Shown piece by piece: positions 9,075-18,975 of a stretch of 64,000 nt of DNA (its first letter is position 1; each line of letters opens with the position of its first letter). Below the pieces are notes generated by a model, which worked only from the letters and a program-made list of their open reading frames with translations, did not search any database and was not told the origin of the DNA. The stretch spans positions 1,178,001-1,242,000 of the forward strand of contig OZ252227.1 of assembly GCA_965249175.1 (NCBI GenBank), read 5' to 3'. Both the position numbers and the translations under genes were made by a program. Source of the stretch: CAZYFH01 sp965249175 (GTDB taxonomy: Bacteria; Acidobacteriota; Vicinamibacteria; Vicinamibacterales; UBA8438).

Positions 9075-11624
9075 ATGACGTTATCTTCGTTGAGGCGATC
9101 GGCGGCGTTGCCGATGGCCGGCGCGCTGGCGCTGCTGCTGTCTGCCGAGCTGTACGGAGAGGCCCCGCAGCAGCCGGGCTCGGGCGCGGTGGCAGCGACA
9201 CGTTCCCCGCAGCGGCTGTTGCTCGACCGATACTGCGTCACCTGCCACAACGAGAGGCTGCAGACCGCCGGCTTGACGCTGGACGTCCTGGACGTCGACG
9301 ACGTGGCGGCCCATCCCGAGGTGTGGGAAAAGGTGGTGCGCAAGGTCCGGGCGGGCCTGATGCCCCCGGCGGGCCGGCCGCGTCCGGATCGCGATGCGTA
9401 TGACGGCTTCGCGGGCTGGCTCGAGGCCAAGCTGGACGACGCCGCCGCGCTCGACCCCCATCCCGGCCCCTCGGCGGTGTTCCATCGCCTGAACCGCACC
9501 GAGTACGTGAACGTGATTCGCGACCTGCTCGCCCTGGAGATCGATGCCACGGAACTGCTGCCGGCCGACGATGCGAGCTACGGGTTCGACAACATCGCGA
9601 CCTCCCTCAGGATGTCGCCGACGCTCGTCGACCGCTACCTTGCCGCGGCGCGCAAAATCAGTCGCGCCGCCGTTGGGAGCGCGGCGGTGCCGCCCAGGAC
9701 GAAGGTCTATCACCTGCCGCCCGACCTTCCGCAGGAGCGGCATCTCGAGGGGCTGCCGTTCGGCACGCGCGGCGGCACGCTGGTCCGGCATCATTTCCCG
9801 CAGGATGGCGAGTACGAGTTTCAGGCGAAGCTGGCGCTCGACATCCTGGACAACGTTCCGAGGTACGACGAGACGCACTATCTGGAGATCCTGATCGACG
9901 GCGACCCGGTCGCGCGGTTCACGTTAGCCGGCGAGCCGGACGTCGTGGACCCCGAGGATGGAGAGATAGACCCAGAGACCGGGCTCACGAAAGCGGCCCG
10001 CTCGGCGGGGCAGAACGCCGTCGACCTGGCCGGCTACCGAGCGAACATCGACGCGCACTGGCGCGCGCGCCTCCCCGTGGCGGCGGGTGTGCACGAAGTC
10101 GCCGCGGCGTTTCTCGAGAAGGCGCAGCTGCTGAGCGAAGCGACGCGGACCAACACCTTTGAATCGCTCCATCTGGCGCTCGAGGAACCGTCGGTGCGCG
10201 CCTACGGCGGAGGATTCGCCATGGAGGAGACACGCTCGGGTCCCTACCTGGCGTACCTCACCGTGACGGGGCCGTTCCTGCCCAGCGGGCCCGGCGACAC
10301 CGAGAGTCGCCAGCGCATCTTCACGTGCCGGCCGACCGCGCCGGAGGACGAGGGGCCCTGCGCGGCGCAGATTCTCTCGACGCTGGCGCGGCGCGCCTAT
10401 CGGCGGCCGCCGAGCGAGGTGGAGCTGGACCGCCTGCTGACCGCGTACCGGGACGGCCGGCACGCGGCGGGGTTCGACGCAGGGATCGAGCTGGCGGTGC
10501 GGCAGCTGCTCGTCGAGCCGGCCTTCTTGTACCGCATCGAAGGAAGCCCGCGGGACATCGCGCCCGACACGACCTACGCCGTCAGCGATCTGGCTCTGGC
10601 CTCGCGCCTGTCGTTTTTCCTCTGGAGCAGCATTCCGGATGACGAGCTCCTCGACGTCGCGGAGCGCGGCCAACTGCGCGACCCGACGGTGCTGGACCAG
10701 CAGGTGCGGCGGATGCTGGCGGACCGCCGGTCGGAGGCCTTCGTCACGAACTTCACCGGCCAGTGGCTGTACCTGCGCACGTTGCCCGACGTGAAGCCGG
10801 ATATGGAGCGGTTTCCTGATTTCGACGAGACCCTGCGGCGCGCCATGCGGCGCGAGACGGAGCTCTTCTTCGAGAGCATCCTCCAGGAAGACCGGAGCGT
10901 GCTGGAGCTGCTGACGGCGGATTATACGTTCGTCAACGAGCGGCTTGCCGAGCACTATGGGATTCCGACGGTCAACGGGAGCCACTTCCGCCGGGTTGCG
11001 CTCGACGACGCCAGCCGGCGTGGGCTGCTCGGCAAGGGGAGCATCCTCGCGGCGACGTCCTATGCCCACCGCACGTCCCCCGTGCTGCGGGGCAAGTGGA
11101 TTCTGGAGAATCTGTTCGGCACGCCGCCGCCGCCGCCCCCCGAGGACGTGCCGGACCTCAAAGAGGACAACGACGACGGCGTGGTGCTGTCGATGCGGGA
11201 CCGGATGGTGCAGCATCGCGCCAATCCGGTGTGCGCGAGCTGCCATGCCATGATGGATCCGCTCGGCCTGGCGCTCGAGCACTACGACGCGGTCGGGCGC
11301 TGGCGCACGCGGAGCGAAGCGTTCACGCCGATCGACGCCTCGGGCGCGATGCTCGATGGCACCACCTTCGACGGCGTCGACGGGTTGCGGGAGGTGTTGC
11401 TGAGCCGGTCCGAGCTGTTCGTCACGACGTTGACCGAGAAGCTGTTGACGTATGCCTTGGGGCGGGGGGTGGAGTCTGGCGATGCGCCGGTGGTCCGGGG
11501 CATCGTGCGCACGGCGGCCGACGACGACTACCGCTTTCAGACGCTGCTGATGGGCATCGTGGAGAGCCTGCCGTTTCAGATGCGGCGCTCGAGCGGGCCG
11601 CCGGCGGTGGCGTCGGCGCAGTAG
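9075..11624 (+). CDS. DUF1592/DUF1588/DUF1585 cytochrome-like secreted protein
   Basis: This 849-residue protein starts at ATG 9075 after TTGGAGG and has a signal peptide. A planctomycete-type cytochrome c segment carries CVTCH at 54-58. It is followed in the usual order by DUF1587 (HRLNRTEYVNVIRDLL), DUF1595 (ILSTLARRAYRRPPS), DUF1592 (SRLSFFLWSSIPDDELL, FVTNFTGQWLYLR), DUF1588 (a second CASCH at 720-724, then DPLGLALEHYD) and DUF1585 at the C-terminus. Length and domain order are normal for the family, which is abundant in Planctomycetota and Acidobacteriota. Enzymatic function is unproven, but the CxxCH sites suggest redox chemistry in the periplasm. The DUF1552 gene 50 bases downstream is its standard partner, so the two probably form an operon. 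Confidence 0.9.
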   Translation: MTLSSLRRSAALPMAGALALLLSAELYGEAPQQPGSGAVAATRSPQRLLLDRYCVTCHNERLQTAGLTLDVLDVDDVAAHPEVWEKVVRKVRAGLMPPAGRPRPDRDAYDGFAGWLEAKLDDAAALDPHPGPSAVFHRLNRTEYVNVIRDLLALEIDATELLPADDASYGFDNIATSLRMSPTLVDRYLAAARKISRAAVGSAAVPPRTKVYHLPPDLPQERHLEGLPFGTRGGTLVRHHFPQDGEYEFQAKLALDILDNVPRYDETHYLEILIDGDPVARFTLAGEPDVVDPEDGEIDPETGLTKAARSAGQNAVDLAGYRANIDAHWRARLPVAAGVHEVAAAFLEKAQLLSEATRTNTFESLHLALEEPSVRAYGGGFAMEETRSGPYLAYLTVTGPFLPSGPGDTESRQRIFTCRPTAPEDEGPCAAQILSTLARRAYRRPPSEVELDRLLTAYRDGRHAAGFDAGIELAVRQLLVEPAFLYRIEGSPRDIAPDTTYAVSDLALASRLSFFLWSSIPDDELLDVAERGQLRDPTVLDQQVRRMLADRRSEAFVTNFTGQWLYLRTLPDVKPDMERFPDFDETLRRAMRRETELFFESILQEDRSVLELLTADYTFVNERLAEHYGIPTVNGSHFRRVALDDASRRGLLGKGSILAATSYAHRTSPVLRGKWILENLFGTPPPPPPEDVPDLKEDNDDGVVLSMRDRMVQHRANPVCASCHAMMDPLGLALEHYDAVGRWRTRSEAFTPIDASGAMLDGTTFDGVDGLREVLLSRSELFVTTLTEKLLTYALGRGVESGDAPVVRGIVRTAADDDYRFQTLLMGIVESLPFQMRRSSGPPAVASAQ

Positions 11625-11674
11625 CGGGGGCCGGTCCGTCCGTCCGGAATCGACGAAGTAAGGAGCTCGCAGTC

Positions 11675-13036
11675 ATGTTCATTACGAAGAAGACGTTGCC
11701 GCGGCGGACGATCTTGCGCGGGCTCGGCGCGACGGTGGCGCTGCCGCTGCTGGACGCGATGGTGCCGCCGCTCACGGCGTTGGCGCGGACGCCCGCGACG
11801 CCGGCGCGGCGGCTCGGGTTCGTCTACGTGCCGAACGGGGTCGCGATGAACCCGGAGGTGAATCATTGGAAGCCGGTCGGCGAGGGGACGGACTTCGAGT
11901 TCTCGCCCATTCTGACGCCGCTCGCCCCCTTCCGGGACCACCTCACGATCGTGAGTGGTCTCGCGCAGCGGGCGGCGGAGGGGCTAAACGACGGCGGCGG
12001 CGCGCACTCGCGCGCGGCCGCCGGCTGGTTGAGCGGCATCGGCGTGAAGCAGGCGCAAGGGGCGAACGTGCGGGGGGGGACGACGGTCGATCAGGTCGCG
12101 GCGGCCGTGCTCGGGCGGGACACGCGGTTGCCCTCGCTCGAGCTGGCGGTCGACGGCTTTTCCAGCAGCCAGGTCGGCAATTGCGACAATGGCTACGACT
12201 GCGTCTTCCTCAACACGCTGGCGTGGAAGACGCCGACGACCCCGCTGCCGATGGAGCGACACCCGGCGGTGATCTTCGAGCGTCTCTTCGGCGACGGCGG
12301 TACCGCCGCTGAGCGGCGCGCGGAGGTGGGCAGGGACCGGAGCATTCTCGACGTCGTGACCGGGGACGTCGCTGCCCTGCAGCGGACGGTGGGGGGCAGC
12401 GACCGCGCCCGGGTCGACGAATACCTCGATTCGGTGCGCGAAATCGAGCGCCGGCTGCAGGTGACGGAGCATGCCGCCGACTACGAGCTGCCGCCGTTCG
12501 AGCGCCCCACCAGAATTCCGCTCGATTTCGCCGAGCATACGAAGCTGATGTTCGACTTGCAGTGGTTGGCGTATCAGGCGGACGTCACGCGAGTCACTAC
12601 GTTCATGGTCGGCCGGGAGCTGGGCGGGCGGGCGTACCCCGAGCTCGGCGTGCCGGTGAATCACCACGGCCTCTCGCACCACCAGGACAACCTGGAGAAG
12701 CTCGCGGACTTGGCGAAGATCAACACCTATCACGTCGAGATGTTCGCCTATTTTCTCGAGAAGCTCCGGTCGACCCCCGAGGGGGACGGCAGCCTGCTGG
12801 ACCACGTCGTCCTGCTGTACGGCGGAGGGATCAGCAACCCGAACCAGCACTCGCATGTGGACCTGCCGCTCGCGCTGGTGGGCGGCACGCCGCAGAAGCG
12901 AGGCCGGCACCTGCAGTATTCGGAGACCCCGCTGGCGAATCTGCTGCTGGCGATGCTGGACAAGGTCGGCGTCCCGGTGGACCAGCACGGCAACAGCACG
13001 GGACGGCTCGAGCTCGAACCGCTCTCGGGTGTGTGA
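11675..13036 (+). CDS. DUF1552 protein, Tat-type signal
   Basis: The 453-residue product starts at ATG 11675 behind AAGGAG. A twin-arginine leader (LPRRTILRGLGATVALPLL) indicates export in folded form. The body matches DUF1552: RRLGFVYVPNGVAMN near the mature N-terminus, SGLAQRAAEGLNDGGGAHSRAAAG in parts, SILDVVTGDVAALQ and LLYGGGISNPNQHSHVDLPL. The family nearly always follows a DUF1592-group protein, as here, and is assumed to act with it. Its chemistry is not known. The much longer frame that begins at 11096 is only the upstream continuation through the previous gene and is not used. Confidence 0.88.
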   Translation: MFITKKTLPRRTILRGLGATVALPLLDAMVPPLTALARTPATPARRLGFVYVPNGVAMNPEVNHWKPVGEGTDFEFSPILTPLAPFRDHLTIVSGLAQRAAEGLNDGGGAHSRAAAGWLSGIGVKQAQGANVRGGTTVDQVAAAVLGRDTRLPSLELAVDGFSSSQVGNCDNGYDCVFLNTLAWKTPTTPLPMERHPAVIFERLFGDGGTAAERRAEVGRDRSILDVVTGDVAALQRTVGGSDRARVDEYLDSVREIERRLQVTEHAADYELPPFERPTRIPLDFAEHTKLMFDLQWLAYQADVTRVTTFMVGRELGGRAYPELGVPVNHHGLSHHQDNLEKLADLAKINTYHVEMFAYFLEKLRSTPEGDGSLLDHVVLLYGGGISNPNQHSHVDLPLALVGGTPQKRGRHLQYSETPLANLLLAMLDKVGVPVDQHGNSTGRLELEPLSGV

Positions 13037-13073
13037 GGACCAATCAACGGATGACCACGACGACGACCGATGA

Positions 13074-13097
13074 CTAGCAGCCCGTGGTGAAAGTCGG
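13074..13097 (+). repeat. CTAG-type repeat end upstream of ankyrin gene
   Basis: CTAGCAGCCCGTGGTGAAAG at 13074-13093 matches the terminus of the 165-bp element at 48935-49099 with one change. I find no matching opposite end nearby, so this is a solo end. It lies about 20 bases before the ribosome site of the next gene and could influence its transcription. Confidence 0.5.
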
Positions 13098-13120
13098 TTG
13101 ACGGAGGAGAGGGGCAGAAT

Positions 13121-14653
13121 ATGCGGACACACGTGGTGAGCCGGTGGACGGTGCTGGTGCTGGCGGTCCTCTCGCTCGGCGCCGCCGCGCGCGACGTGCC
13201 GCTCGTGGAGGCCGTCAAAGAGGGGTCCGCGGAGTCGGTCCGCACGTTACTGGACCAGCGGGCCAACGTGAATGGCGCGGAGGCGGACGGCACGACCGCC
13301 CTGCACTGGGCCGTGCAAGGGGAGGTGGCCGCGCTCGTCGGGCTGCTGATCGACGCCGGGGCCGACGTCAGCGCCGCCAACCGCTACGGGGTGACGCCGC
13401 TGTCGCTCGCCTGTGTCACCGGCAACGCCGGCATCATCGCGACGTTGCTCGAGGCGGGCGCTGACGCGAATGCGGCCACGACGGGCGGCCGGACGGCGCT
13501 GATGACGGCCGCGCGGACCGGGGACGTCGCCGCGGTCAAGGTGCTCTTGGCCCACGGCGCGGACGTGCACGCGACGGACGACACGCACGGCCAGACGGCG
13601 CTGATGTGGGCGGCCGCCAAGAACAACGCGGGTGTGGTGGACACGCTGGTCCAGGCGGGTGCGGACGTGGGCGCGCGCACCAAGCATGGCTTCACCGCCT
13701 TTCTGTTCGCGGCGCGTGCGGGACGCATCGAGGCGGCGAAGGCCTTGCTGGCCGCCGGCGCGGACGTGAACGAAGCCTTGCCGAACAGCGTCACGCCGTT
13801 GCTGCTCGCGATCACGAACAAGAACTACGAGCTCGCGGCGGACCTGCTGCGCGCGGGCGCGGATCCGGACCCGGCTGCTCGCAGAATGAACTCGGAGAAT
13901 TTGTTCGGTGGAAGCCCACGTGACGCCGTCGGGTGGTCGGCGTTGCACCGGCTCGCCTCGAGTCGACAAACTCCCCTCGGGTTCCACAACCCCGAACGGG
14001 TGCACCGGGACGACGTGCACGCGCTCGACCTCGCCCGGCAGCTGCTGGCGCTCGGAGCGGACCCGAACGCCCGCATCGCGAAAGAATTGAAAGACCGGCG
14101 CGCGCCGCGAGGGGGGACGGGCGCGACGCCGTTCTTTGTCGCCGCCCGGGCCGGCGACGTCGAGCTGATGCGCGTCCTCGCGGAGCACGGCGCCGATCCG
14201 TTCCTGCCGATCGAAAACAACACGACGCCCCTGATGGCCGCCGCGGGCGTCGGTGTCGGTGCAGGTTCGGATCCGGGCACCAACGAGGAGGTGACCGAGG
14301 CGTTCACGTTCGTGCTCGAGCTGGGCGGCAACATCCATACCGTGAACGCCAGGGGTGAAACCGCCCTCCACGGTGCCGCGTCACGGGGCGCCAACCCGAT
14401 CGTGCAGATGCTCGTCGAGCGAGGCGCCTGTCTGGATGCGACCAACGACGCCGGGTGGACGCCGTTGGCGCTCGCCGAGGGGATCCCTCAATTGGTGTTC
14501 AAACAGCAGCCCGAGACCGCGGCCCTCCTCCGCCGGTTGATGGAGAGTCGTCCTCCAACCTCGCCCGACCGGCCGCGGTGTGGCGGGTTGGGACCTGTGT
14601 CGAGCCCTCCGGCCCCAAGGCGCGGGGCCTATGCGAGAGGTGCAGGGGGCTAG
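13121..14653 (+). CDS. Secreted ankyrin-repeat protein
   Basis: ATG 13121 follows a GGAGGAGAGG stretch. The 510-residue protein begins with a hydrophobic leader (WTVLVLAVLSLGAAAR), then has ankyrin repeats from residue 25 to about 480. Clear repeat cores are DGTTALHWAVQGEVAALVG, GVTPLSLACVTGNAGIIAT, GRTALMTAARTGDVAAV, GFTAFLFAARAGRIEAAK and GETALHGAASRGANPIVQ. A longer insert at about 255-330 (residues around HRDDVHALDLARQLL) separates the two repeat blocks. Such ankyrin proteins regularly follow DUF1592/DUF1552 pairs in Acidobacteriota, so it likely belongs to the same functional unit as a binding scaffold. The tail after about 480 is low-complexity and may be non-native read-on. Confidence 0.8.
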   Translation: MRTHVVSRWTVLVLAVLSLGAAARDVPLVEAVKEGSAESVRTLLDQRANVNGAEADGTTALHWAVQGEVAALVGLLIDAGADVSAANRYGVTPLSLACVTGNAGIIATLLEAGADANAATTGGRTALMTAARTGDVAAVKVLLAHGADVHATDDTHGQTALMWAAAKNNAGVVDTLVQAGADVGARTKHGFTAFLFAARAGRIEAAKALLAAGADVNEALPNSVTPLLLAITNKNYELAADLLRAGADPDPAARRMNSENLFGGSPRDAVGWSALHRLASSRQTPLGFHNPERVHRDDVHALDLARQLLALGADPNARIAKELKDRRAPRGGTGATPFFVAARAGDVELMRVLAEHGADPFLPIENNTTPLMAAAGVGVGAGSDPGTNEEVTEAFTFVLELGGNIHTVNARGETALHGAASRGANPIVQMLVERGACLDATNDAGWTPLALAEGIPQLVFKQQPETAALLRRLMESRPPTSPDRPRCGGLGPVSSPPAPRRGAYARGAGG

Positions 14654-14662
14654 CGCGGCGAG

Positions 14663-16057
14663 CTACCTCAGCGCGCGCTGCAGCTCGAGGATGCCGTCGA
14701 CGGCCTCGCGCAGGCTGGCAATCTCCGTCAGGTCAGGATGCACCTTCCCGGCGGCCGCCAACCAGTCTCGAGCCTCCGCATAGCGCTCGAGGCCGACGAG
14801 CACGTTCGCACCCTCGATCCAGGCGTCCACGCGCCGGGGGTCGATTCCGACCACGGAGTCGTAGTGCGACATCGACTCTGCCGGACGTCGCATCACGCGG
14901 AGGGTGTCGGCCAGACGTAGGTGTGCCTCCACGTAGTCCGGATCCTGTTCCACGGCAGCCGCGAACCGTGCGTGCGCATCGGCATAGCGCCCTCTGGTCA
15001 GGTAAACCACGCCAAGACCGAAGTGCGCTCTCGTGTACTCTGGCGACGACTGCACGATTGCCTCGAACTGCTCCATCGCGGCGTCGACATCGCCCATCTG
15101 ATGCAACGCCGTGCCCACCTGAAGGGCCAGCGCCGCGTTCTCCGGCTCCAGCTCGAGCCCCTTGCGAAATAGCGCCGCCGCCTGTTCCCACTGGCCGCTT
15201 CCGAGCGCCTCGATACCCCGGTTCTGATAGGCGAGCGCGCTCTCGAGCAGCCCGTCGTACTCCTCCATCAACGGGTCGGCGAGGGTCGGATCGCCACCGC
15301 CCCGTTGCCGCAGATGCGCGTCGACTCGCGCCAGATCGCCGAGACCCCGATATGCCAGGGCCAGTGGGTAGTGGAGGCTCGTCGCCTGGGGCTCGATGCT
15401 CAAGGCCTGCCCGAGATACTGCGCGGCGCCCGCGTGGTTCTCTTGCGCCAGGGCGGCGCGTCCGACGCCGCCCAGCACCGCGGCCGATCGCGGCGCGATC
15501 GTGAGCGCTTCGCGGAACAAACGGTCGGCCTCGCCCGGGCGGCCGTGGTCGAGATAGATCTCACCAAGCCGGACGAGGGTGGGCAGGTCGGTCGGGCGAA
15601 GCGCACGCGCGCGCTCGAACGCCGCTTGGGCCTCGGCGTGCTCGCCCCTGAGGAGACGCAACTGCCCGAGGTAGTAGGGCCAGCGCGGGTCGTCGGGCGC
15701 CAGCTCCTGCGCGGTTGCGAGACTCTCCAGCGCAGAGGTCTCGTACTCCGCCGCCATCAGAATCAGGCCGACCTCGCCGTGCGCCCGGCCGAGCTCGCCG
15801 GGGGCTGGCTTCTCGTGTGCGAGACGCTCCAGGACGGCATACCGCTCGCGGACTTGATCCTGAATGGCCTCCGGCAGCCGCGACAGATCGGGCATCGGCA
15901 CGGGAGGCACGACGCCGCCGGTCGTCGTCGTGCCGGCTCCCGATCCGGCCGGTGAGGGAACGTCGCGGAACTGATCGCAGGCGCTGACGAGGGCAGCGAC
16001 GACACACACCGGCAGAGCAAGGCGCGCTATGCGAACCGGACGACGGCATCTCGTCAT
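14663..16057 (-). CDS. TPR-repeat lipoprotein
   Basis: About 464 residues from ATG 16057; an upstream ATG at 16099 would add 14 residues. The N-terminus (LALPVCVVAALVSAC) fits a lipoprotein signal with the modified Cys near residue 27. The rest is a run of tetratricopeptide repeats, with typical positions such as AHGEVGLILMAAEYETSALE, WPYYLGQLRLLRGEHAEAQ, RLGEIYLDHGRPGEADRLF and FGLGVVYLTRGRYADAHARF. TPR solenoids bind partner proteins, so this is probably a periplasmic or outer-membrane scaffold. It converges on the ankyrin gene with only 9 bases between the stops. It diverges from the second quinoprotein gene. No enzymatic domain is seen. Confidence 0.78.
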   Translation of the reverse strand: MTRCRRPVRIARLALPVCVVAALVSACDQFRDVPSPAGSGAGTTTTGGVVPPVPMPDLSRLPEAIQDQVRERYAVLERLAHEKPAPGELGRAHGEVGLILMAAEYETSALESLATAQELAPDDPRWPYYLGQLRLLRGEHAEAQAAFERARALRPTDLPTLVRLGEIYLDHGRPGEADRLFREALTIAPRSAAVLGGVGRAALAQENHAGAAQYLGQALSIEPQATSLHYPLALAYRGLGDLARVDAHLRQRGGGDPTLADPLMEEYDGLLESALAYQNRGIEALGSGQWEQAAALFRKGLELEPENAALALQVGTALHQMGDVDAAMEQFEAIVQSSPEYTRAHFGLGVVYLTRGRYADAHARFAAAVEQDPDYVEAHLRLADTLRVMRRPAESMSHYDSVVGIDPRRVDAWIEGANVLVGLERYAEARDWLAAAGKVHPDLTEIASLREAVDGILELQRALR

Positions 16058-16277
16058 CGATCGCCCCGAGGACGTACGTGCCGTTGTGGCCGTCCTCATC
16101 TCGACAATTGCCTTACCACGCCCGTGGCTACTGGGAGAATGCTACATGATGCCTGGTTTCGTGATTCGCCTTCCCTCATCTGGCCTTGACCTCGACCCGC
16201 GGAGCGAGCATGCTCGGCACCGGGATCCTCGGGCGAGCCGTGATCCGCGTGTGACACCGGCGCCCAGAGGAGGGGTC

Positions 16278-18038
16278 ATGGGTGCATCTGCGTCGGCTAC
16301 GTCTGGTGCCTACCTGGCGACGTTCGCGTGCGTCGCTCTCACCGTCGCGGCAGGAATCCCCGGCCAGGCGCAGGTCCAGACCTTCACGCCGGTGACCGAC
16401 GCTGTCCTCCAGGATCCCGATCCGGCCGACTGGCTGATGTGGCGCCGGACGCTCGACAGTTGGGGCTACAGCCCGCTGGACCAGATCACCCGCGAGAACG
16501 TCGGTGAGCTGCGCATGGTCTGGTCGCGCGGGCTGACGCCAGGCAGCCAGCAGGGGACACCGCTCGTGTACAACGGGATCATGTACATGCCAAACCCGGG
16601 CGATGTCATTCAGGCGATGGATGCCGTCACGGGCGACCTGCGGTGGGAATACCGCCGAGCGCACCCCGATGACTTGGAGGACTACATCCGGGCCGACACC
16701 AATCGGAACCTCGCCATTTACGGAACCCAGATTATCGATACCAGCAAGGACGATTACGTCTTTGCCCTCGACGCGACCTCAGGCCGGCTGGCCTGGGAGA
16801 CCCAGATCCTCGATTACACGACGAACCCCGCCAACCAAACCTCCGGTCCGATCATCGCCAACGGCAAGGTGATCTCGGGGCGGAGCTGCCAGCCGGCTGG
16901 CGGGCCGGAGGCGTGCGTCATCACCGCCCACGATGCGGCGACCGGCGTCGAGCTCTGGCGCCGGCGCACGATCCCCGCGCCGGGCGAGCCGGGTGACGAG
17001 ACCTGGGGCAGCGTGCCCTTTGAAGAACGCAAGCACGTCGGCGCCTGGATGGTGCCGAGCTACGACCCGGAGCTGAACCTGATCTACATCGGGACGTCGG
17101 TCACCTCGCCGGCGCCGAAGTTCATGCTCGGCGGCACGGACAACACGCATCTGTACCACAACTCGACGCTGGCGCTCGACGCGGACACTGGGGAGATCGT
17201 CTGGTATTACCAACATCTGAACGATCATTGGGACCTCGACCATCCCTTCGAGCGCCTGCTCGTCGACACCGCCGTCGCGCCGGACGCGACGGCCGTGAGG
17301 TGGATCAACCCGCGGCTTCGACCCGGGGAGGTGCGGAAGGTGCTGACCGGGATCCCGGGCAAGACCGGCATCGTCTACACCCTGGATCGCGAAACGGGCG
17401 AGTTTCTTTGGGCCACACCAACTGTGACGCAGAACGTGGTCAGCCACATCAACGGCGCCACCGGCGTCGTGACGGAAAACTCCGAGGTGGTGTTCCGCAG
17501 CGAGGGTCAGGAGGTCCTGTCGTGTCCGCACGCCGTGGGGGGCAAGGACTGGGAGGCCGGCGCCTATAGTCCCTTGACCAACACGATGTATTTCCCGTTG
17601 CGCAACACCTGCGCGCGGACGATGGCGACGTCGGAGGCCAACAACCTCTACTCGCTCATCATCCGCGGTCAGATTGCGCCCGGCACCGACCAGGTCGGGA
17701 CGGTGCAGGCGATTTCGGCGGAGACGGGGAAGATGGTCTGGACGGTTGAGCAGCGGGCCGCCACCACGTCGCTTGTCGCGACCGGGGGCGGACTGGTCTT
17801 CGGCGGCGACGCCAACGGGCGATTCCGGGCGTTGGACCACGAGACGGGCGCCACCCTGTGGGAGATCAACCTCGGCTCGGCCGTGACCGGCTTTCCGATC
17901 ACGTACGCCGTCAATGGACGGCAATACGTCGCGGTGAGCACCGGCACCGCCCTCACCACCAGACTCCTCCTGCCCCTGACCCCGGAGCTCCGCCCAAGCA
18001 CGGGCAACAACATCTTCGTGTTCGCGCTGCCGAACTGA
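16278..18038 (+). CDS. Quinoprotein-type dehydrogenase, paralogue of 7074-8840
   Basis: The 586-residue product starts at ATG 16278 after AGAGGAGGGG, opening a signal peptide. It is collinear with the protein at 7074-8840 and shares long identical blocks (DWLMWRRTLD, WGYSPLD, RRRTIPAPGEPGDETWG, TSVTSPAPKFMLGG). Propeller tryptophan motifs and the HWDLDHPFE active-site segment are kept. As in its paralogue, the Glu- and Asn-ligand regions of classical methanol dehydrogenase are replaced (GRSCQPAGGPEACVITA, GTSVTSPAP). I infer duplication followed by moderate divergence. Next downstream are a decayed carboxypeptidase-regulatory gene and a frameshifted PDLQGVW paralogue, so the local cluster is eroding while this gene remains open. 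Confidence 0.82.
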   Translation: MGASASATSGAYLATFACVALTVAAGIPGQAQVQTFTPVTDAVLQDPDPADWLMWRRTLDSWGYSPLDQITRENVGELRMVWSRGLTPGSQQGTPLVYNGIMYMPNPGDVIQAMDAVTGDLRWEYRRAHPDDLEDYIRADTNRNLAIYGTQIIDTSKDDYVFALDATSGRLAWETQILDYTTNPANQTSGPIIANGKVISGRSCQPAGGPEACVITAHDAATGVELWRRRTIPAPGEPGDETWGSVPFEERKHVGAWMVPSYDPELNLIYIGTSVTSPAPKFMLGGTDNTHLYHNSTLALDADTGEIVWYYQHLNDHWDLDHPFERLLVDTAVAPDATAVRWINPRLRPGEVRKVLTGIPGKTGIVYTLDRETGEFLWATPTVTQNVVSHINGATGVVTENSEVVFRSEGQEVLSCPHAVGGKDWEAGAYSPLTNTMYFPLRNTCARTMATSEANNLYSLIIRGQIAPGTDQVGTVQAISAETGKMVWTVEQRAATTSLVATGGGLVFGGDANGRFRALDHETGATLWEINLGSAVTGFPITYAVNGRQYVAVSTGTALTTRLLLPLTPELRPSTGNNIFVFALPN

Positions 18039-18092
18039 GGACTGTGCGTGGGGCTTGCTAGCCGTACCGGTGGCGGGACTGAGGAGTGAGCC

Positions 18093-18794
18093 ATGGGTGG
18101 TCCAATGGGTGCGCGCGGACGACGGGACGAAGGCAAGCGGCGGTGGATCACGCGGTGTGTTGCGGTCCTGTACGCGTGGGTCATGGTCACTGGGGTCATC
18201 GTTGGGGACGCCGCGGCGCCAGGCGCGAGCTAGCGTGCGTGGGGAGGTGACCGACGACTGGGGGAACGGCCTTGAGGGCGTGCTCGTTTCCGGGCGGCAA
18301 CTCATGGATAGCGAAACCGGACGCGCGATCGAAGGCGCCGACCTCGGGAAACGACGACCAATGACGACGGACGCTTCAACCTTCGCAACCTGCCTGGCGG
18401 CGACTGGGTGGTCGAGTTTCGGGCCGCGGGCTACGCGCCGATGGGCGTGGCGATGCAGATAGAGCAAGGTGACGCGTTGTTTCGACAGCCTCCGGTCGAG
18501 ATCGAGCTGGCGGCGGCCCCACCGGGGAGCCGTATTCGCAACGACACCGAATGAGGCACCGACGACGGCAGCCTCACGCTCAGGCTCAGGGCCGACGGCA
18601 CGTTCGAGTTCAGCGACGCCGAGGGCGAGGGGGAAGGCACCTACGGCATCGTGGGGCTGGACGGCGCGTTGACGGTGCGCGATTACGATGGCGACGACGA
18701 CAAGTTCAGCATCACGGAGCCGGTCGTCGTCACGTTCGTCAACGAGCTGTTCAATGCCCTGACCTGGGGTGAGGCGACGTTGGAGACGAAGTAG
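18093..18794 (+). pseudogene. Decayed secreted carboxypeptidase-regulatory protein
   Basis: A proper start exists (GAGGAG, ATG 18093, basic N-terminus then a hydrophobic signal core), but TAG 18231-18233 ends it after 46 codons. The body continues in other frames: RGEVTDDWGNGLEGVLVS, then after another frameshift NDDGRFNLRNLPGGDWVVEF and GYAPMGVAMQIEQGD. It next meets TGA at 18552-18554 (after RNDTE) and resumes in the same frame with DGTFEFSDAEGEGEGTYGIV and DDKFSITEPVVVTFVNELF to TAG 18792. These blocks form one recognisable regulatory-domain protein with at least two frameshifts and two stops, so it is a pseudogene rather than a sequencing slip. Confidence 0.7.
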
Positions 18795-18975
18795 CGGCCA
18801 GCGCTCTCCGGGCGGTGTCGACAATGACAACGCGTCGCTCCCTCCCGGGGGTGTCCGGTGCGAACCGCGAGGCTCTCGCTCACGATTCCCGCGAGAAGCT
18901 GTTTCACGCGGTTGCGTCCGGGTCTATGATGAGCGTCTTGGGAAGAAAGCGCAGAAGAGCGATGAGGAGGAACCG

